A DNA stretch of 64,000 nucleotides, from assembly GCA_027625915.1 (NCBI GenBank), contig JANTQA010000075.1, positions 1,550,001 to 1,614,000 on the forward strand, given 5' to 3'. Within the stretch, counting starts at the first letter, position 1. Each line of letters starts with the position of its first letter. The DNA comes from Anaeramoeba flamelloides (taxonomy: Eukaryota > Metamonada > Anaeramoebidae). Below are positions 58,757-64,000 of this stretch, one piece after another. Both the position numbers and the translations under genes were made by a program. The notes under the pieces were generated by a model that saw only the letters and a program-made list of their open reading frames with translations, searched no databases and was not told the DNA's origin.

Positions 58757-60150
58757 AGATTCCAAAAATTTGGACACAGTTTAAGCAGTTGAAAGAATAA
58801 AAATACCACACTTTAAATTCAATTTGGAAAGAATTTTTATTTTACAAATTATTTCATTTTTTGTCTTTTTTATTTTTGTTTTCATTTTCTTTTTTCCAAG
58901 TAGTTCATCTGTTTCGTTTGATCTGAATTTTTTTTTTCAATAAAAGGTTAGTGTTGAGTTTGTTAACTTGAAAAATAATATACAATTGGTTGATGGTATA
59001 TAATCATTTGATCGATCAACAATTGCTGGTGAAATTTCAACAAATTAACCAATACATTTTAGGTTCTGCTTGTTTCATTATTTTGGACACACTGATTTTG
59101 TTTTCTGAGTTTTATATAGTTATCTTTTAAACATATTAAAAAGATTACTTATAAATACATTAATAAGGGGTAATTTAAATGTTTTTTTATATTAGGTTGG
59201 GGAAAATATAGCAAGTTAGGTTTTTTTTGCCTATTTTTGATTTTGAGTGCATCCAAATGTTTTGTAATATACCAAAATTGTGATTATTTGGATGCGATTA
59301 TTTGCGAGAAAAATAATAATTTTTTATTTTGTGTCTTATTTGATTTCTAAACTTACAAAATGTTGACATATGTGTTGATAGTTTGTTTTGAAAATCAAAA
59401 AAAAAATTTTGTTCAATCAAATAAAAAATATGAATTGGTCAAAAACTGCAATTTTTACCCTAAATATACAAATTTTGAAATTTTCAAAATTTGCGAATAT
59501 TTGCGATTTATTTAACATTTTCATTTATATTTAACATATTATTTAACATTTTATTTTATTTAACATATTATTTAACATTTTATTGAAAATTTTTTATTTA
59601 ACATTTTATTTTATATTTTATATAGGTAGGTATGGTGGGGGTATGTAATGTACGTTAGAGTCTGTTAGAATTGTGTTTTAATTGTGGAAGATTAGGTAGG
59701 TTAGGTTAGATAAGGTTAGTAGGATATGTTGGGTAAGTTAGGAACGAGTATGGTGGTGTAGGTCACTCAAATAAAATATACTAATCCTTCCGAACCCACC
59801 CCTATAAAATGTCAAATAAACTGTTAAATAAAATAAAATGTTAAATAATATGTTAAATATAAATGAAAATGTTAAATAAATCGCAAATATTCGCAAATTT
59901 TGAAAATTTCAAAATTTGCATATTTAGGGTAAAAATTGCAGTTTTTGACCAATTCATATTTTTTATTTGATTGAACAAATTTTTTTTTTTGATTTTCAAA
60001 AAAAACTATCAACATACATGTCAACATTTTGTAAGTTTAGAAATCAAACAAGACACAAAATAAAAAAAAATTGTTTTTCTCGCAAATAATCGCATTTTCA
60101 GAAATTTTCCAAATTTTTGGAATAAGGTTTATAACAAGAAATAAAAATTT
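58757..60150. repeat. Dispersed repeat family D, copy 2, interrupted
   Basis: Same orientation as 20633-21390. The left part runs to about 59245 and homology resumes near 60105 (CCAAATTTTTGGAATAAGG). The interruption contains element E. It lacks the MITE found in copy 1 and so records the empty site. Confidence 0.72.
59293..60094. mobile_element. Fold-back element E with G-rich core, 802 bp
   Basis: The outer termini are TGCGATTATTTGCGAG and its complement, with arms of about 270 bp that pair closely (for example TATGAATTGGTCAAAAACTG at 59429 and its complement at 59936). The centre, about 59625-59805, is unlike the rest of the window: G-rich on the plus strand with repeated GGTTAG or TTAGG words. 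No coding capacity is visible. Confidence 0.75.
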
Positions 60151-60920
60151 ACCTAAAAAAAAAAATAATTATTTTTCATAAAGGCATTATAAAATTAACA
60201 ATGAATGTTTCTAACCAAATTAAGAAAGTATTCATCGATATAGAATTTGAAGATATTTTTGTCAAGTAATGATAAAGTTTTCAAAGATTACTTTTATTGT
60301 ATCTCATAAAAGTGTAAGAATTACAATTTATTAATTAAGGGTAGTGTTGGTTTTTAAACATATTATTGGATTTTATTAATTTATTCACAATTTTATAATA
60401 ACTGTCCTTATTTGTAAGAAATTGAGTAAATAAGAAATATACTTTTACACAATAGGACGATATTTATTGCACCCAGAAAGTAAAATATTTTGTTTTTTTG
60501 TTGAAAAAATAAGTCAAATTGTTTGAGTTATTGTATTTTAAAATATCGGGATCTTCTTTGAAACAAATTAATTAAATAAAAAATAGAAAAAATTCTGAAA
60601 AGTTTTTTTATTCATTTTTTCAGATCTATAAAGCTAGAGGAATTTTTAAATTCAAATAAACGTATCAAAAGTAATTACTATTAATGAAAAAAAAAAAATT
60701 TTCTAAATCATATTATTTTTAATCGGTTATTTTACTCGCCCTATTAAAACTCTCGAAATAAATAGCACTGGCCAATAACAAGACCTTTTGAATTCTATTT
60801 TTTTTTTTATTTATAAAAAAAAATATACTTTTTAATTACGATGTAGAGAAAATTCACCTTTCTTCTATTCATCTACCTCTTTTATTTTTTATATTCAAAG
60901 ACTTAAATTTAACTTAGATA

Positions 60921-61118
60921 CAGTCAGTTTCACTTTTAAGGCACAAACTTTCAACGAAATTTAATGCACAAAAAAAATCTCAAATTAAGGCACAAAATTT
61001 GAAATTTCATTTTTTACATTTTATTTTTACTAGAATTTGAATTTTGTGCCTTAATTTGAGATTTTTTTTGTGCCTTAAATTTCGTTGAAAGTTTGTGCCT
61101 TAAAAGTGAAAATGATTA
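60921..61118. mobile_element. Palindromic MITE family A, copy 6
   Basis: A 198-bp copy with the standard left end, but the right tip has drifted (AAAATGATTA in place of AAACTGACTG). It is TA-flanked. A (GA)n tract begins 12 bp downstream. Confidence 0.9.
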
Positions 61119-63009
61119 TAGTATTTTCTCAAAAGAGAGAGAGAGAGAGAGAAAGTAAATAATATTCATAATATGTTGAGTACTATTAAAGAAAGATTTA
61201 TTTTCTGGTTAAATATATTAAATATAACTTAAAAAAAGGTTATTTTTTATCATTTTTTTTAGTTAAAGTTTTAACAAAAAATAACTTGCTTAAATCAAAA
61301 AAGAATTGAATAAACATCTTTTAGGTGTCTTTTAAAATGATTTATAAGTAAGATTATAAAGAATAAAACAATAAACAATAATTCGAATAAACACCTTTTT
61401 TGAAAATATATTTATTTTAATTGTGGAATCAAGATTGTAAGAAACTTAACTAGGAAAAATAGAGAGGGTATTTCTGGTGTTTCTGAAGAATTAATTTAGA
61501 ACTTCCATCCTAAAATTCTTAAAGTAAATAAATTGTATATTTTGTGTTTTGTATCGACTTTAATCCGATTTAAATTTTTATTCAAAAAATTCCCAAATGT
61601 TATAAGATTAGGAAGACTCTTTTAAGTGGCCAGTAACTTTTCTTAATTTTTTTTCCAAAGGTTAATAGAGTAATTATTTATAGATAAGTACAATTAAGTT
61701 TTATATACAACTTCATTTGTCAACTTTAGAGAGATGATTTATTATTTTTAGAAGATTTTTTTTTTGCAATGAAATTTTCAGTAAAAAGATCAGATCCTAT
61801 TTTGTTTGGATTTTTGGATAAAAACCTAGAAAAAAAAAATTTATAATAAATTTTTGTTTTTGAACAAATCTCACTTTTAGTAATTTCTGAGAGTATGTAT
61901 GAAAAAATAACCATTGAACCTATAATGTTATTTTAAAAATACAATAAAAATAAATCAAATATTGAATCCATTGAAGATCTAAAAAAATTGATAATTTATT
62001 TTATTCACAAATATTTTCTTAATTTTCTTGAAATTTAAAAGATTGGACAAGATTCTTTTAGATATATTCAGAGTTTAAAAAAGGAATTATTCTTATTAAA
62101 ATCAGTTATTTGAGAATATTAATTATTTTTTTTATTAGAATTATTTATTTGAATTTGTTTTATTTGTTTGAAAATCTTTGAAAAATTGAGAAATGAAAAT
62201 ATAGTCTATTGGTACATTTAATCTTGGGGTTGTTAATAAGCTAACGAAAAAATTCAAATTGGGTTATTAATTATTGATTATAAATAATTAAATTCAAAAG
62301 TATTTCTTTTGATTCTAAGTTGAAATTTCCAGGTTTTTATAAAGTTTTTTGGTTGAATAATTAATTTAATTGTTTGGTTGTTTTTCTCTAAATTTTTTTA
62401 TTTAATCCCTAGAAAAAATGATTTTAAATTGTTCTCTTAATAAATTATTTAATAAATTTTTAAAGTTTATCATAATTATTCATATTTTTGTTGAAATTAA
62501 GTGGTTTTTTGATACATAATTATTTTAAAACTTCGTGATTTCATTTTTAAACTGAATTTTTGTACACTTTCATTTCCAGGCCATATGATTTCTTTCTTCT
62601 CCAACGAAAATAAAAATTGTTAAATAATTCTAAAATATGTTGGTTTTTAAACTTTTTTCAAAAACGAGAAAAATGGATCAAAACTTTTAAAAACAATACT
62701 TCATTTTTGAAAACAGCTTTAAAAACATTTTGATCTTTTAGTAATCAGATTTTTACACTATTTTTCAATTTCAAGATTCGGTAAAATTTTTTTGAATTTG
62801 TTAGTAAATTTTCTTGAAGATTTTTCTTAGTTTACTTGTGCCCTAAAAAAAAAAAGTGTTTTTACTCCAAATAATCTTCAAGTTGACACCAACAAAACAT
62901 TGAAGCTCTGAATTTTTTTATTTTCAAAAAGATTCATTTTACTTATTTATTTCATTTTTCCAAAAGTGTACATTTTTTTGTGAATTAGTTTCTAAAGCTT
63001 TAATTTGTG

Positions 63010-63331
63010 ATGAATAGAGATTTGATCAAGTCTTTAGAACGAATTGATCAGCTAGTCAAATTATCCTCTTCTCCAAAAACAAATTGTACTTCGAATCAAA
63101 GCGAAATTGAAGAATTGGAACAAATAAAAAAAGATGAAAATTCTTGGAAAGTGGCTTTTTATGGATTTTTTGAAGTTTCAGTAACCCATACCCAAACAAG
63201 ATTCTTTTGTTTAACCATTCTTACACGATTTTTTTCAAGATCCTTAAATAGCCTTGAGTTTGAAGAACAAAAAAACATTGTTGAACATTTCTTAGAGTGG
63301 ATCTCTAATTTCCCGGAAGATGAGCCTTTTT
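63010..63331 (+). CDS. Probable exportin-T, first exon (partial)
   Basis: A 107-codon first exon ending at a GTAAGT donor (63332). The segment SWKVAFYGFFEVSVTHTQTR, then FFCLTILTRFF, LEFEEQKNIVEHFLEWIS and PEDEPF resembles the N-terminal HEAT repeats of Xpo1/importin-beta family exportins, best exportin-T (Los1/XPOT), which carries tRNAs out of the nucleus with Ran-GTP. The Trp, FFC and EQ...LxW spacing fits exportin-T. The expected next motif (RNKxAQ) is not visible before the window ends, so the following exon probably lies outside. Start ATG is 63010. The family call is fair and the member call is tentative. Confidence 0.55.
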
Positions 63332-64000
63332 GTAAGTTGCTTTTTTTTTTTTAGATCTTTTTTCCTTATCTTTTTTTTTCAAGAATGAATTTCAATTGTG
63401 CCTACCTAAAAACAGTTCTAAATAAACAACCACTTGAAACAACATCAAAATTGTTCTGCAAAATATGAAATTTAAGATTTTTAAATCCCACACCACGAAC
63501 ACAAAAAAGTTTCCAACAAATATTTTAACTTTTGTTTTTATTTTTTTTTTTTGATAAAAAAGAACAACAAAAACAAAAACAAAAACAAAAATAAAAACAA
63601 CAATAGAAACCCACTGACTTCGATCTAAAAACTGTAATTGGTTCTCTTAATTTCTTTACAATCGTCTATGCAGTCTTTAATTTTTGTTATGGTAATTTTT
63701 TCGAGTTACTCGTTTGTTATTTTTTAACCAAGACAACCCACTAAGAATTTGAAAAGAATGAAACTATTATTTTCGATCTATATTTTTTCTCTGTTTCAAA
63801 TTTTTGGAATTTACCTTGTTAACCATTTTTTTTTTTTTTAAAATTGCTTTTCTTTCTCTTTTCAAATACTAAAAAAATTATTTTTTCAAGTAAAACTTAA
63901 AGAATACAAATAAATAACAATTCGCTTTTCAAAATTTTCACATATTCAGTTTTTCAAAATAAATACACTTCACACCCTCAAAACTAGTTATTTCCTCCAC
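63332..64000 (+). other. Intron after the exportin-like exon
   Basis: It opens with a consensus GTAAGTT donor. No acceptor followed by exportin-like sequence was found in the remaining 669 bp, which are A/T-rich with an AACAAAAACAAAAAC-type run near 63565-63600. Confidence 0.45.

Larger units (their letters stand above)
56445..63009. other. Gene-poor stretch, 6.6 kb, with three mobile elements
   Basis: The 5' flank of the PDK1 gene on the left. It contains TIR element C (57385-57801), repeat D copy 2 with the fold-back element E inside (58757-60150), MITE A copy 6 (60921-61118), and a (GA)n tract at 61131-61153. The frames at 56831-57091 and 61726-61914 look like chance. Confidence 0.6.

Noticed and set aside
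1-64000. Retroviral, LTR, Polinton or other capsid-bearing element, CRISPR array, rRNA, tRNA
   Set aside because: No reverse transcriptase, integrase, capsid, protein-primed polymerase, LTR pair, spaced-repeat array or RNA gene was recognisable. The mobile DNA seen is all of DNA-transposon or fold-back type.

Overview
The window is very AT-rich nuclear DNA from a unicellular eukaryote. Genes are separated by long A/T-dominated stretches, proteins are rich in Lys and Asn, and introns are GT-AG and demonstrable by protein phase in alpha-tubulin, a PH-RhoGAP protein and a PDK1-type kinase. The standard genetic code fits every recognisable gene. The style (Glu-Asn and Lys-Asn microsatellite coding runs, cytoskeletal and Rho-signalling genes, large repeat-filled introns) suggests a free-living amoeboid or flagellate protist. 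An Anaeramoeba-like metamonad is my best guess, but nothing here proves it. I see no rRNA, tRNA, CRISPR or organellar gene.

Layout. 1-2138 carries one copy of a dispersed 1-kb repeat. 2139-3744 (-) is alpha-tubulin in two exons. 3745-7503 is gene-free with a 530-bp palindrome. 7504-8424 (-) is an FHA-domain protein, divergent from 8896-9594 (+), a Vma12/TMEM199-type V-ATPase assembly factor. 9595-14644 is gene-poor with a MITE and hairpin repeats. 14645-17517 (-) is a DENN-domain protein split by one frame break in an A25 run. 17518-27611 is a nest of mobile DNA: a dispersed repeat, a 4.9-kb DNA transposon with a decayed Mutator-like transposase, four copies of a palindromic MITE, and a 1.28-kb duplicated repeat. 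29413-31368 is a divergent histone H4/H3 pair; the H3 has a strikingly expanded Gly-x-Lys tail. 31369-38202 is gene-poor. 38203-40299 (-) is a PH-RhoGAP-SH3-coiled-coil protein. 43942-56444 (-) is one PDK1-type kinase gene assembled from four exons over 12.5 kb, with introns of 3.8 and 6.8 kb full of repeats. 56445-63009 contains three more mobile elements. 63010-63331 (+) is the first exon of a probable exportin-T.

The host genes are mostly housekeeping: microtubules, chromatin, V-ATPase assembly, Rab and Rho regulation, AGC-kinase signalling and possibly tRNA export. They do not form a pathway cluster. The distinctive content is the mobile DNA: six near-identical TA-flanked palindromic MITEs, several smaller inverted-repeat elements, and pairs of dispersed repeats whose comparison gives empty sites and one in-place inversion. 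The most unusual gene is the collagen-like-tailed histone H3. Several host genes show single frame breaks at A-runs, which may be assembly errors.
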